A stretch of 48,768 nt of DNA. Origin: Clostridia bacterium. GTDB taxonomy: Bacteria; Bacillota; Clostridia; Oscillospirales; Acutalibacteraceae. Below, one piece after another: positions 32,996-39,943 of this stretch (the first letter of the stretch is position 1; every line of letters starts with the position of its first letter). Both the position numbers and the translations under genes were made by a program. The DNA lies in the NCBI GenBank assembly GCA_017474125.1, contig JAFVIF010000040.1:1-48768 (forward strand), in the 5' to 3' direction. Under the pieces are notes generated by a model, which saw nothing but the letters and a program-made list of their open reading frames with translations, was not told the origin of the DNA and did no database searches.

Positions 32996-33871
32996 TTACA
33001 TAAGCACCGAAACAAGCAGCATTTTTCTTAAATTCTCATAAAGCTCTGCCGCTTCACCGCTTTCAAGGTGAATATTAAAGGCGGGGCGGTCAAGGCTTTC
33101 TATAAACCAATCCTTAAAGCCTCCGCCCTTTGAATTTGAGCCTACAGGTGTTGCTCTGTAGCCGCTGTACCGTGATAAAAGAGAAACCATTTTTTCACTG
33201 TTTTTTACTGATTTTTCACCGTATTGCCAATAAATAACACCGTCTCCGCCAAAAAAGGAGAGGCTGTGTTTAATGTTATATTTTTGAGCAAGGCTTATAA
33301 GGGCAACCGTTTCGGGCTCGCTTTCGGGAAAGGGTCCCATATATCCCATAGGTCGCGGAGCGAAAATACCCTGAGCGTTTAAGGTTTCCTTTAAGCCGTA
33401 CCAGCCCGACGAAAAATTACAATCAATTTGCACTCCCCTTAAATTAGCACGCCATTTATCGGAATTTTTTAAAAGCTTTCGTATTTCGTTTGCCGTGCTT
33501 CCTGCCGCGGCGGCGCCGCAGAGGGAAATTTCAACACCGTCGGGGTTTACACGCGGCACAATTATTATACCCCTGCCCTTTAAGGCTTTATTCAAATCAA
33601 CACCGCAAAAGGGCAAATTTCCCTTTAAGCAACGGCACATTTCTTCGGTTAGCATAAGTAAAATATTGGCCGATTTAACGTCGTCTCCCCAAAAGCCGCC
33701 CGTTAAAAGACAATAAGGGCCGCTTCCTATTTTAAGAGCAGGAATATCACGTCCCATACAGCTTTGTCCAATATTAAAGCTTTCGAGAAAATCGTATTTT
33801 TCCTTTAGGGCATAAATGCTTTTTCGCATTCCCGTGTATGTATATTCCGTTGCGTTAATTATCTTTTCCAT
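32996..33871 (-). CDS. M14 carboxypeptidase-like protein lacking zinc ligands
   Basis: 291 residues from the ATG at 33871 (GAGGTG upstream; a GTG three codons earlier overlaps that site). The fold signature of M14 gamma-D-glutamyl-diaminopimelate peptidases is clear: IGQSCMGRDIPALKIG, IIVPRVNPDGVEI, GVQIDCNF, GVIYWQYG and HLESG. The ligand positions are changed. The usual HGxE is FWGDD, the substrate Arg of NRNF is Cys (DCNF), and the His of the LHSQG strand is Phe (SFFGG). The Glu of the last motif remains. It is therefore probably catalytically dead, or uses another chemistry, and may bind peptidoglycan peptides. Confidence 0.7.
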   Translation of the reverse strand: MEKIINATEYTYTGMRKSIYALKEKYDFLESFNIGQSCMGRDIPALKIGSGPYCLLTGGFWGDDVKSANILLMLTEEMCRCLKGNLPFCGVDLNKALKGRGIIIVPRVNPDGVEISLCGAAAAGSTANEIRKLLKNSDKWRANLRGVQIDCNFSSGWYGLKETLNAQGIFAPRPMGYMGPFPESEPETVALISLAQKYNIKHSLSFFGGDGVIYWQYGEKSVKNSEKMVSLLSRYSGYRATPVGSNSKGGGFKDWFIESLDRPAFNIHLESGEAAELYENLRKMLLVSVLM

Positions 33872-33913
33872 TTTAAACACCTCAATCCATACTATGAAAG
33901 GCAGAAGTATTTT

Positions 33914-34459
33914 ATGAATTTAGAAGAAAAAACAATAAGCAGCCAAACGGTATTCAAGGGAAGAATAATAACCCTTAAAAAGGACGTTGCTCTGCTCCCC
34001 GACGGCAGTGAAGCGAGCAGAGAATTCATTGAGCACCCCGGCGGAGTTTGCGTTGTGCCACTTACCGATAAAAACGAGGTTTTAATGGTACGGCAGTTCC
34101 GCTATCCGTACAAGGAGGTTGTATTGGAAATACCCGCAGGCAAAAAAGACCCCGGCGAGGACCCCTTTACCACGGGCAAAAGAGAATTAAAGGAGGAAAC
34201 GGGAGCAACAGCCGCAGAATATATTGAGCTTGGTGAGCTTTACCCCTCCCCCGGCTATTGCGGAGAAATTATTTGGATGTACGGCGCAAAGGGGCTGGAG
34301 TTTGGTGAAATAAGCCCCGACGATGACGAATTTTTAGAGGTGGAAAAAGTACCGCTTAAAACCGCTGTTGAAATGATAATAAAGGGTGAAATAAAAGACG
34401 CCAAAACTCAAAGCGCCATACTTAAAATAAATTACCTTTTGGAAAACGGAATGTTTTAA
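33914..34459 (+). CDS. NUDIX hydrolase, ADP-ribose pyrophosphatase type
   Basis: 181 residues. The Nudix box runs through GKRELKEETGATAAEYIELGELY (residues about 95-117 overall), preceded by LEIPAGKKDPGEDP, which is typical of ADP-ribose pyrophosphatases, and followed by the YPSPGYCGE loop of that subgroup. It cleaves ADP-ribose to AMP and ribose phosphate. It diverges from the M14-like gene with only 42 bases between starts. Confidence 0.9.
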   Translation: MNLEEKTISSQTVFKGRIITLKKDVALLPDGSEASREFIEHPGGVCVVPLTDKNEVLMVRQFRYPYKEVVLEIPAGKKDPGEDPFTTGKRELKEETGATAAEYIELGELYPSPGYCGEIIWMYGAKGLEFGEISPDDDEFLEVEKVPLKTAVEMIIKGEIKDAKTQSAILKINYLLENGMF

Positions 34460-34463
34460 CAAA

Positions 34464-34489
34464 AAACCGATGAGTTTCCTCATCGGTTT
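34464..34489. terminator. Terminator after the NUDIX gene
   Basis: AAACCGATGAG pairs perfectly with CTCATCGGTTT, loop TTTC. It serves converging transcripts. Confidence 0.85.
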
Positions 34490-34493
34490 CTAT

Positions 34494-34923
34494 TTAATAC
34501 AACAACTTTTTTTCTTTTTTGGCAAAGTAAGAATATAAAGCCAACATACAGGGTAACGCCATAATAAAAGGAATATAAATATACAAATCCGGTCCGGGTT
34601 TTCCGCCGAAACTGGATTTTTCCGCATTACTCGGGTCATACCATATTTCGCATTTTTCTCCTTTTTTCATAGCGTGCTTTTTTGCCGGAAAACGCATCCA
34701 ATCCTTTGTAGGTTTTTCTGTCCACCTCATAGGAATAATAATAGTAAACTGTGCTTGAAGCACCAAATTTACCATGAGGTCCTCCGCTTCTGACCTCGGT
34801 GTAGGTAACGGTGCCTACGGTAGGCTTCCAATTCTTAAATTCATTTATTCGTACAAAATAAATAATGACCGATACGATTGTTGCAAAGCATAAAACGCAG
34901 AAAGGAATCAATATTTTTTTCAT
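34494..34923 (-). pseudogene. DUF3592-type membrane protein with a frameshift
   Basis: Two overlapping frames together make one DUF3592-like protein. Frame one has an N-terminal transmembrane helix (about 5-24), then GTVTYTEVRSGG and YYYYSYEVDRKTYKG, and stops early. Frame two continues with KKGEKCEIWYDPSNAEKS and a second transmembrane helix (IPFIMALPCMLALYSYF). The break lies near 34655-34685, where the minus strand has two runs of six A. One extra base would restore a protein of about 140 residues. It may be a true mutation or a sequencing error in the homopolymer. Confidence 0.65.
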
Positions 34924-34929
34924 AATTCA

Positions 34930-36099
34930 TCACCCAAGTTTTCCAAAATAATCATTTATGCCTTGATAATCTGCATCTTCGCTGTAAACGTAATGCGTTG
35001 GAAAGTTAAATGCAAAATAATCGTAATCGTGGATATATTCGTGCACCTTAAAAAGCGCCGACAAATTATGCTCTGCAACCGCCTGCTCGTAAAGCGTCAG
35101 CACGTCGATTAAGCTTTCTTTAGTCCTTTTGTCCTCTACCACCGAAATCAAATATTCCATTTCGTAACGGAAAATACGATTAATATCATATTTTCTTTCC
35201 AATCCCGATATGGGGTCAATAAATATATTTTCATTAATAACGTATTCCCAGTATATACTGTCACCCTCTTTAAGCAGAGAAACGTTGCTCATTAAAAAAT
35301 GTTCCATTTCGTAATGAAGGCTGCGTATACGTTTTTGAGCCTCTCGCTTATATTCCTCATTCATTCCCTTAAAAACCGTTTTCTTTTTTTCAATAAAAAA
35401 GGAATCATCGATATCCCCTACGGGAGAGTTGTGCAAATAATATTTTTGATTAGTAAAAGCAAGTATTTCATTATAAATTTTATTTGAAATATAAAAATGG
35501 TTTTCCTCACCGTCTTTAATAATGGCTATTTTAGAGCGTTCGTAAGCCGTGTCGTTGCACATTTTAATCTCCAAAACGCGTTCCCCGTTGCTGTTATAAA
35601 AATCAAAGCTCCAATATATGTTTGCTTTTTCGAATTCTTCAAATTGCTTAGGGCTTCCCCACTGTGTTTCGGAGAGTAATTTTATAAAAGAGGTAATTTT
35701 TTCCTTTTCATTAATATAATATTGATTTTTATTTTCGCTTATATGGCTTGTTCCCACTATTTTAATAATATCGGTAGGAAATAAATATGCCACGTCGTGT
35801 GCGGCGGTACCTCGCAAAAGCTCTTTGGCATTAACAACAATTCTTTTAATTTCTTCGAAAACAGGCTCCCTTATTTCTTTAACACTGCATGCAACGGTAG
35901 TAAAGCATAGAATAATTGCAAGAACAATACAGGCAGCTCTTTTAGAGGCTGTATTTATGAGCCTGCCAAAGCCCTTTTGCATTTTAATTATCCGTTGCAT
36001 TTTTTCATTAAAATAAGCTGAAAAATCGTAAGTATAAATAACGCGAGAGTCAAGCTGTGCATCTATAAAGGCGTTTTTTAAAATATTATTCTTAGTCAT
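34930..36099 (-). CDS. Putative anti-sigma factor, single-pass membrane protein
   Basis: 389 residues from the ATG at 36099, preceded by GGGAGG and overlapping the sigma factor's last codons (ATGACTAA). About 54 cytoplasmic residues are followed by one transmembrane helix at 55-71 (AACIVLAIILCFTTVAC) and a large extracytoplasmic region that I do not recognise. No zinc-binding HxxxCxxC anti-sigma motif is present; the N-terminal helix DAQLDSRVIYTYDFSAYF would be the sigma-binding part. The role rests on coupling to the ECF gene. A lipobox-like VAC is present but lies within the helix. Confidence 0.6.
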   Translation of the reverse strand: MTKNNILKNAFIDAQLDSRVIYTYDFSAYFNEKMQRIIKMQKGFGRLINTASKRAACIVLAIILCFTTVACSVKEIREPVFEEIKRIVVNAKELLRGTAAHDVAYLFPTDIIKIVGTSHISENKNQYYINEKEKITSFIKLLSETQWGSPKQFEEFEKANIYWSFDFYNSNGERVLEIKMCNDTAYERSKIAIIKDGEENHFYISNKIYNEILAFTNQKYYLHNSPVGDIDDSFFIEKKKTVFKGMNEEYKREAQKRIRSLHYEMEHFLMSNVSLLKEGDSIYWEYVINENIFIDPISGLERKYDINRIFRYEMEYLISVVEDKRTKESLIDVLTLYEQAVAEHNLSALFKVHEYIHDYDYFAFNFPTHYVYSEDADYQGINDYFGKLG

Positions 36100-36640
36100 A
36101 AAGCGCCTCCCGTAGTTTTTCAACAAGTATCTTTTTCCCTCTGACAAGCTGCATTTTAACGGTAGCGGTTTTTCTGCCTAAAATTACCGCCGTTTTCTTT
36201 AATGAATAATCTTTAACAAAATGAATATATAAAACCTCATTATAAGGCGATGGTATATTTTTAATAACCGAAACTATTTTTTCATACTCCAATTTATCAA
36301 CAAGCTCTTCAATAGAATTATCATTAACAGAAATATTCTCCGTTTCTTCTGTTAACGGTTCGGTATAATCGGAATATTTTCTTAAAAAATCGTATGCGCA
36401 GTTTTTGACAATCACCGTTAAAAATGCGGCCGTTTCCTTGCTTTCAAGCTCTGCTATACATTTAATATTTTGAGCAATTTTGATAAAGGCATTTTGGAGA
36501 ACGTCTTCGGAATCCTCATTATTTTTCAAAATTGAAAACGCGCAGGAAAAAAGCCTTTTTCGGTATTTATAATACAGTTCTTCGAATTTATTGCTCTCGC
36601 TTTCATTTAAGTCAACATTCATTAGTATTACTGACAGCAA
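36092..36640 (-). CDS. ECF-type RNA polymerase sigma factor
   Basis: 182 residues from a TTG at 36640, which is 8 bases after GGAGG; an ATG at 36622 and an in-frame GTG at 36649 are alternatives, the GTG overlapping the ribosome site. Region 2 is FEELYYKYRKRLFSCAFSILKN with NEDSEDVLQNAFIKI. Region 4 is LYIHFVKDYSLKKTAVILGRKTATVKMQLVRGKK. Together with the downstream membrane protein it should form an envelope-stress type switch. Confidence 0.85.
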   Translation of the reverse strand: MLSVILMNVDLNESESNKFEELYYKYRKRLFSCAFSILKNNEDSEDVLQNAFIKIAQNIKCIAELESKETAAFLTVIVKNCAYDFLRKYSDYTEPLTEETENISVNDNSIEELVDKLEYEKIVSVIKNIPSPYNEVLYIHFVKDYSLKKTAVILGRKTATVKMQLVRGKKILVEKLREALYD

Positions 36641-36661
36641 AATCGCCACCTCCTATTATAT

Positions 36662-36690
36662 AAAACGTATATTTTCAGTGTTTTGGTTAC
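36662..36690 (-). promoter_or_regulatory. Candidate ECF-type autoregulated promoter
   Basis: On the minus strand GTAACC (36685-36690) is followed after 17 bases by CGTTTT (36662-36667), resembling the AAC / CGT elements read by ECF sigma factors, and no sigma-A boxes fit better. Confidence 0.45.
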
Positions 36691-36741
36691 AATTTTTTTC
36701 TAACGGGTACGGTGCGCTCACCATACAAAGTGTACCAAATG

Positions 36742-36766
36742 AAAAGCACCCGCAAGGGGTGCTTTT
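36742..36766. terminator. Terminator between sigma operon and acetyltransferase
   Basis: AAAAGCACCC pairs perfectly with GGGTGCTTTT around CGCAAG. It is placed upstream of the sigma gene and after the GNAT gene, with T-rich ends. Confidence 0.75.
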
Positions 36767-36814
36767 AGTTTAAACCGACATTAAAAATGGAACCGATATA
36801 AAGCCTTGATTTTC

Positions 36815-37342
36815 TTAATTTGATGAAGATTTATAATCGTACTGCATAGATAAATTTATAAAGCCTTCACAAATGTTTCGATTAACAACTTCAAATCCCA
36901 ATTTTTCCCAAAACCTACAACCGGAAATATTGTTATCTTGTACCGACAGACAAAACTTTTCAATACCAGCATAAGAACAAGATTCAAAAAGAGCTTTAAT
37001 TACTTTTGTGCCTATTCTTTGTTTCTTAAACTCTTCATTCATCAGAAAAAGCCCTATATAAAATGTCTGCTTATCAGGATAACCATATAATGCAAATATA
37101 GAACAAACAGGTTTTTCGTTATACAAAACCCCTATATTACATACATTCTCCTTTTGAAAACTATTTGGACAATATTCAATTGTTTCAATGATGGTTTCTT
37201 TAGTTGCTGCTTGTCCGTCTGTCAATAAATAATATTCTTTATTGCAATAGAAAATTTCTTCGTATTTCTCAAAATTATCAGTAGTAATCCGTTCAATAAT
37301 AAACTCGGGTAACCGCAATTGCATATTTTTGTATAAATTCAT
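36815..37342 (-). CDS. GNAT family N-acetyltransferase
   Basis: 175 residues. The core GNAT strand FYIGLFLMNEEFKKQRIGTKVIKAL holds the acetyl-CoA loop (QRIGT), followed by FCLSVQDNNISGCRFWEKLGFEVV, the usual last helix and strand. The substrate is unknown. It shows no close relation to the acetyltransferase pair at the left end. It has its own short unit; a four-helix-bundle gene lies 20 bases upstream, so co-transcription is possible. Confidence 0.85.
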   Translation of the reverse strand: MNLYKNMQLRLPEFIIERITTDNFEKYEEIFYCNKEYYLLTDGQAATKETIIETIEYCPNSFQKENVCNIGVLYNEKPVCSIFALYGYPDKQTFYIGLFLMNEEFKKQRIGTKVIKALFESCSYAGIEKFCLSVQDNNISGCRFWEKLGFEVVNRNICEGFINLSMQYDYKSSSN

Positions 37343-37361
37343 TCGTATACACCATTTTCAA

Positions 37362-37718
37362 CTATTTGTTCAATTTACTTTTTGCAGTCTTAATAGAAGC
37401 AATCAATAATATGCGAATTGTCGAACAAGTTTTATCAATAGATTTATAAGTTGCTTCATCAATATAGTCAGTTTTTAAAAGCATTTCAAGCCATTTGCCC
37501 GTTTCGTTTGCTTCTTTTAATGCAATCTCAAGTTTAGCAATGAAATCAGCACGACTATGTCCGTATTTGCTCTCTGCAATATTAGCACAAACACTTGTAG
37601 CGCTTCTGCCAATTTGGTTAGAAATTACGGTTTCGCGCTTAGTTCGAAGTTCTTTTGTCAATTTTAAAACATCAACCGACAACTTCATAGATAAATCAGA
37701 AAGTTTATCTTCTTTCAT
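37362..37718 (-). CDS. Four-helix-bundle protein (S23/IVP family)
   Basis: 118 residues from the ATG at 37718 (GAGAGGTGA upstream). Four amphipathic helices with the family landmarks ISNQIGRSATSVCANIAES, then SRADFIAKLEIALKEANETGKWLEML. S23 proteins were first found encoded in intervening sequences of 23S rRNA genes, and their fold is shared with the Avd protein of diversity-generating retroelements. Most chromosomal copies have no known role. It forms a basic pentamer in known relatives and may bind nucleic acid. Its upstream region is a dense hairpin array (37754-37971), within 40 bases of the start. Confidence 0.85.
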   Translation of the reverse strand: MKEDKLSDLSMKLSVDVLKLTKELRTKRETVISNQIGRSATSVCANIAESKYGHSRADFIAKLEIALKEANETGKWLEMLLKTDYIDEATYKSIDKTCSTIRILLIASIKTAKSKLNK

Positions 37719-37753
37719 TGTTATCACCTCTCTTGCAATACAGAGTATATCAT

Positions 37754-37971
37754 ACATCTACACGAAGTGCAACATCCCACGCGAAAGCGTGTATTTGCGT
37801 CGCAGACGCAACATCGTTTTTACCGAAGGTAAAACATCGTTTACACCGTAAGGTGTAACATCGTTGGCGAAGCCACATCGTTTTGTGTCCGCAAGCGGAA
37901 CGATGTTCTCTCTCTGCTCGAAATGATGTTGACCGCAAGCGGTCAAACGATGTTGTATCCTTGCGGACACA
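37754..37971. repeat. Array of eight small hairpins separated by ACATCG words
   Basis: Hairpins with different stems but similar tiny loops: CAC-gaa-GTG (37761), CACGC-gaaa-GCGTG (37778), TGCGTC-gca-GACGCA (37796), TACC-gaa-GGTA (37821), TTACACC-gtaa-GGTGTAA (37841), GGC-gaa-GCC (37866), TCCGC-aa-GCGGA (37888), TTGACCGC-aa-GCGGTCAA (37929). The word ACATC(G) separates the first ones (37754, 37772, 37811, 37834, 37858, 37875) and then appears inverted (CGATGT at 37901 and 37948, GATGT at 37925). Outer arms GTGTCCGCAAG (37885-37895) and CTTGCGGACAC (37960-37970) close the right part. Confidence 0.85.
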
Positions 37972-37980
37972 AACACAAAA

Positions 37981-38010
37981 AATAAAGCGCTTCACAAGAA
38001 GCACTTTATT
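37981..38010 (-). terminator. Terminator after the tRNA-Arg gene
   Basis: On the minus strand AATAAAGTGCTTC pairs with GAAGCGCTTTATT with one G-T pair, followed by a T-run. Confidence 0.8.
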
Positions 38011-38013
38011 TTT

Positions 38014-38090
38014 TGGCGCGCTTGAACGGATTCGAACCGCCGACACCTGCCGTCGGAGGGCAGTGCTCTATCCAGCTGAGCTACAAGCGC
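38014..38090 (-). tRNA. tRNA-Arg (anticodon CCG), CCA encoded
   Basis: Read on the minus strand: acceptor GCGCTTG / CAAGCGC, D-loop AGCTCAGCTGGATAGAGC, anticodon arm CTGCC / GGCAG with loop CTCCGAC (anticodon CCG), T-arm GTTCGAATC, discriminator G and CCA. It reads the CGG codon. All four stems pair fully. Confidence 0.95.
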
Positions 38091-38162
38091 ATATTTTCGT
38101 TTAGAATTATACCATAGAGGAAAATAAATTTCAACGACTTATTATATTAAATAAAAAAACAC

Positions 38163-38191
38163 TTGCTTTTTTATAAAGCTTCTGCTATAAT
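38163..38191 (+). promoter_or_regulatory. Promoter of rpmB
   Basis: TTGCTT (38163-38168), 17 bases, TATAAT (38186-38191), then AAGGAGGTG before the ATG at 38248. Confidence 0.8.
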
Positions 38192-38247
38192 AACTTTTGC
38201 TAATGTAAAAATCGCTATAGCGAAATTCTGAAGGAGGTGCTTAACGC

Positions 38248-38436
38248 ATGGCTAAATGTGATATCTGCAGCAAAGAAATTACTTTCGGTATTAAAGTTTC
38301 CCACTCTCACAGACGTTCTAACCGTACCTGGAAGCCCAACGTTAAGAGAGTAAAGGCTATCGTTGACGGTTCTCCGCGTCGTATTTACGCTTGCACCCGT
38401 TGCTTGCGTTCCGGAAAGGTTACACGCGCAATCTAA
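38248..38436 (+). CDS. rpmB: Ribosomal protein L28 (bL28)
   Basis: 62 residues, full length for the family: MAKCDICSKEITFG, SHSHRRSNRTWKPNV and the C-terminal RRIYACTRCLRSGKV. The two CxxC pairs show the zinc-binding form. It is a large-subunit component. It stands alone with its own promoter and terminator. Confidence 0.97.
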   Translation: MAKCDICSKEITFGIKVSHSHRRSNRTWKPNVKRVKAIVDGSPRRIYACTRCLRSGKVTRAI

Positions 38437-38465
38437 GACAAGTTAATTATCGAAGATTAGAATTT

Positions 38466-38495
38466 AGAGCAATCCTTGCGGATTGCTCTTTTTCT
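38466..38495. terminator. Terminator of rpmB
   Basis: AGAGCAATCC pairs perfectly with GGATTGCTCT, loop TTGC, followed by a T-run. It also faces the convergent MATE gene. Confidence 0.85.
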
Positions 38496-38501
38496 TTTTA
38501 T

Positions 38502-39887
38502 TTATTCTGATTTCACCCTGCTTGCAAGCTTTTTGTAGGTTTTTATGCATATACCCGACTGGAAGGCAAGAGTAATACTCCAGCTTATAAAATAGCTTAA
38601 AAACAGATAAAAATACTGTTGATACGGATTCTCCACCACTTTTTGAATTAAGGGGAATATAACCCATATCCATAAAAATCTAAAGCCGCATACACCGAAA
38701 ATAGATACCAGCATCGGAGAAAGAGAGGTTCCCATACCACGGATACAGCCAACCGTAACGTCCATTGCGCCGCACACGAAATAGGGTACGCAAAGAGTAA
38801 TTAAATGTGTCATACCAAAGGTTATGGCCTCGGGAGTATCGGTGAAAATTCCCAAAAAGGTTTTGCCGAATATTATTATGGGCACGGTAATAATAACTCC
38901 TATTGCAACAGCCATACCGTTTAGCGTAAAAATAAGCCTTTTAATCTGCTTTATTTTTTGCGCTCCCGTATTCTGTCCTATAAAGGAGGTTGACGCGTGG
39001 TGAATTGAATTCATGGGAATAAATATGAAATTAGCCACAGTCGTTGCGGCGGTGCTTCCCGTCATAGCAAGCGGTCCGAAGGTATTAATGGTAGCCTGCA
39101 AAATGGTGTTGGAGACAGAAAATATCATACCCTGAAGCCCTGCGGGAATACCGATATAAAGAGTTTGAAGCAATGCTTTTTTATCTATTTTAAGCTCTCT
39201 TGCACTTAATTTACAATCGTTCTTCTGCTTAAGCATATAAATTACTACTAAAGCCGCCGAAACCGTTTGGGAAATAACGGTAGCCAGAGCTACACCTGCA
39301 ACGCTCATATCAAAAGCCACTACAAAAAGAATATTCAGTCCCACATTTAAAACGCCTGCCACAGCCAAGAATATAAGAGGGCGGGTAGTATCGCCTATTG
39401 AACGCAAAATAGCGCTTCCGAAATTATAAATTAACTGCACGGGAAGTCCTAAAAAGAAAATTTTAGTATACAGCGCCGCTAAGGGAAGCACGTCTTTAGG
39501 AGCATTCATTAAATTAAGCAACGGTTCGGCACAGAAAAAGCCCAACGCACCGATAATAACACCCATAATTACCGACAAAAGCATAGCTGTATGTACCGTT
39601 CTTTTTACGGCATCACTGCGTTTTGCACCTACATTTTGGGCTACAACAACACCTGCGCCGTTACCCATTCCTATAGCCAACGCAACAAGTGCGTTTATAA
39701 GGGAGGCCGTTGAGCCTACAGCAGATACTGCAAAGTCACCGTCGGCGGAAAACTGACCGACTATAACCGTATCGGCGGCATTAAACAAAAGCTGTAAAAG
39801 TCCCGAAAACATAATCGGTAAAGAAAAAAGTAATATTTTCTTTAAAAAGGGACCCGTTGTCATATCTAAGGTGTTTGCTTTTATCAT
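38502..39887 (-). CDS. MATE-family multidrug/Na+ efflux transporter
   Basis: 461 residues with twelve predicted transmembrane helices in two related halves. N-terminal TTGPFLKKILLFSLPIMFSGLLQ and ADTVIVGQFS, then the pseudo-repeat with PLAMTGSTAATTVANFIF, are diagnostic of the MATE family. It likely exports cationic drugs or metabolites by Na+ or H+ antiport; the substrate cannot be read from sequence. It is monocistronic. Confidence 0.9.
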   Translation of the reverse strand: MIKANTLDMTTGPFLKKILLFSLPIMFSGLLQLLFNAADTVIVGQFSADGDFAVSAVGSTASLINALVALAIGMGNGAGVVVAQNVGAKRSDAVKRTVHTAMLLSVIMGVIIGALGFFCAEPLLNLMNAPKDVLPLAALYTKIFFLGLPVQLIYNFGSAILRSIGDTTRPLIFLAVAGVLNVGLNILFVVAFDMSVAGVALATVISQTVSAALVVIYMLKQKNDCKLSARELKIDKKALLQTLYIGIPAGLQGMIFSVSNTILQATINTFGPLAMTGSTAATTVANFIFIPMNSIHHASTSFIGQNTGAQKIKQIKRLIFTLNGMAVAIGVIITVPIIIFGKTFLGIFTDTPEAITFGMTHLITLCVPYFVCGAMDVTVGCIRGMGTSLSPMLVSIFGVCGFRFLWIWVIFPLIQKVVENPYQQYFYLFLSYFISWSITLAFQSGICIKTYKKLASRVKSE

Positions 39888-39914
39888 TTTTCACACGTCT
39901 CCTTCTAAACGCGC

Positions 39915-39943
39915 AAAAAATGGGACTAAGAGTCCCATTTTTT
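39915..39943 (-). terminator. Terminator at the end of the first transglutaminase-dockerin gene
   Basis: AAAAAATGGGACT pairs with AGTCCCATTTTTT; the T-run overlaps the stop codon of the gene. Confidence 0.8.

Noticed and set aside
37754..37971. CRISPR array
   Set aside because: The repeated word is only about six bases, units vary in length and orientation flips; no cas genes are near.
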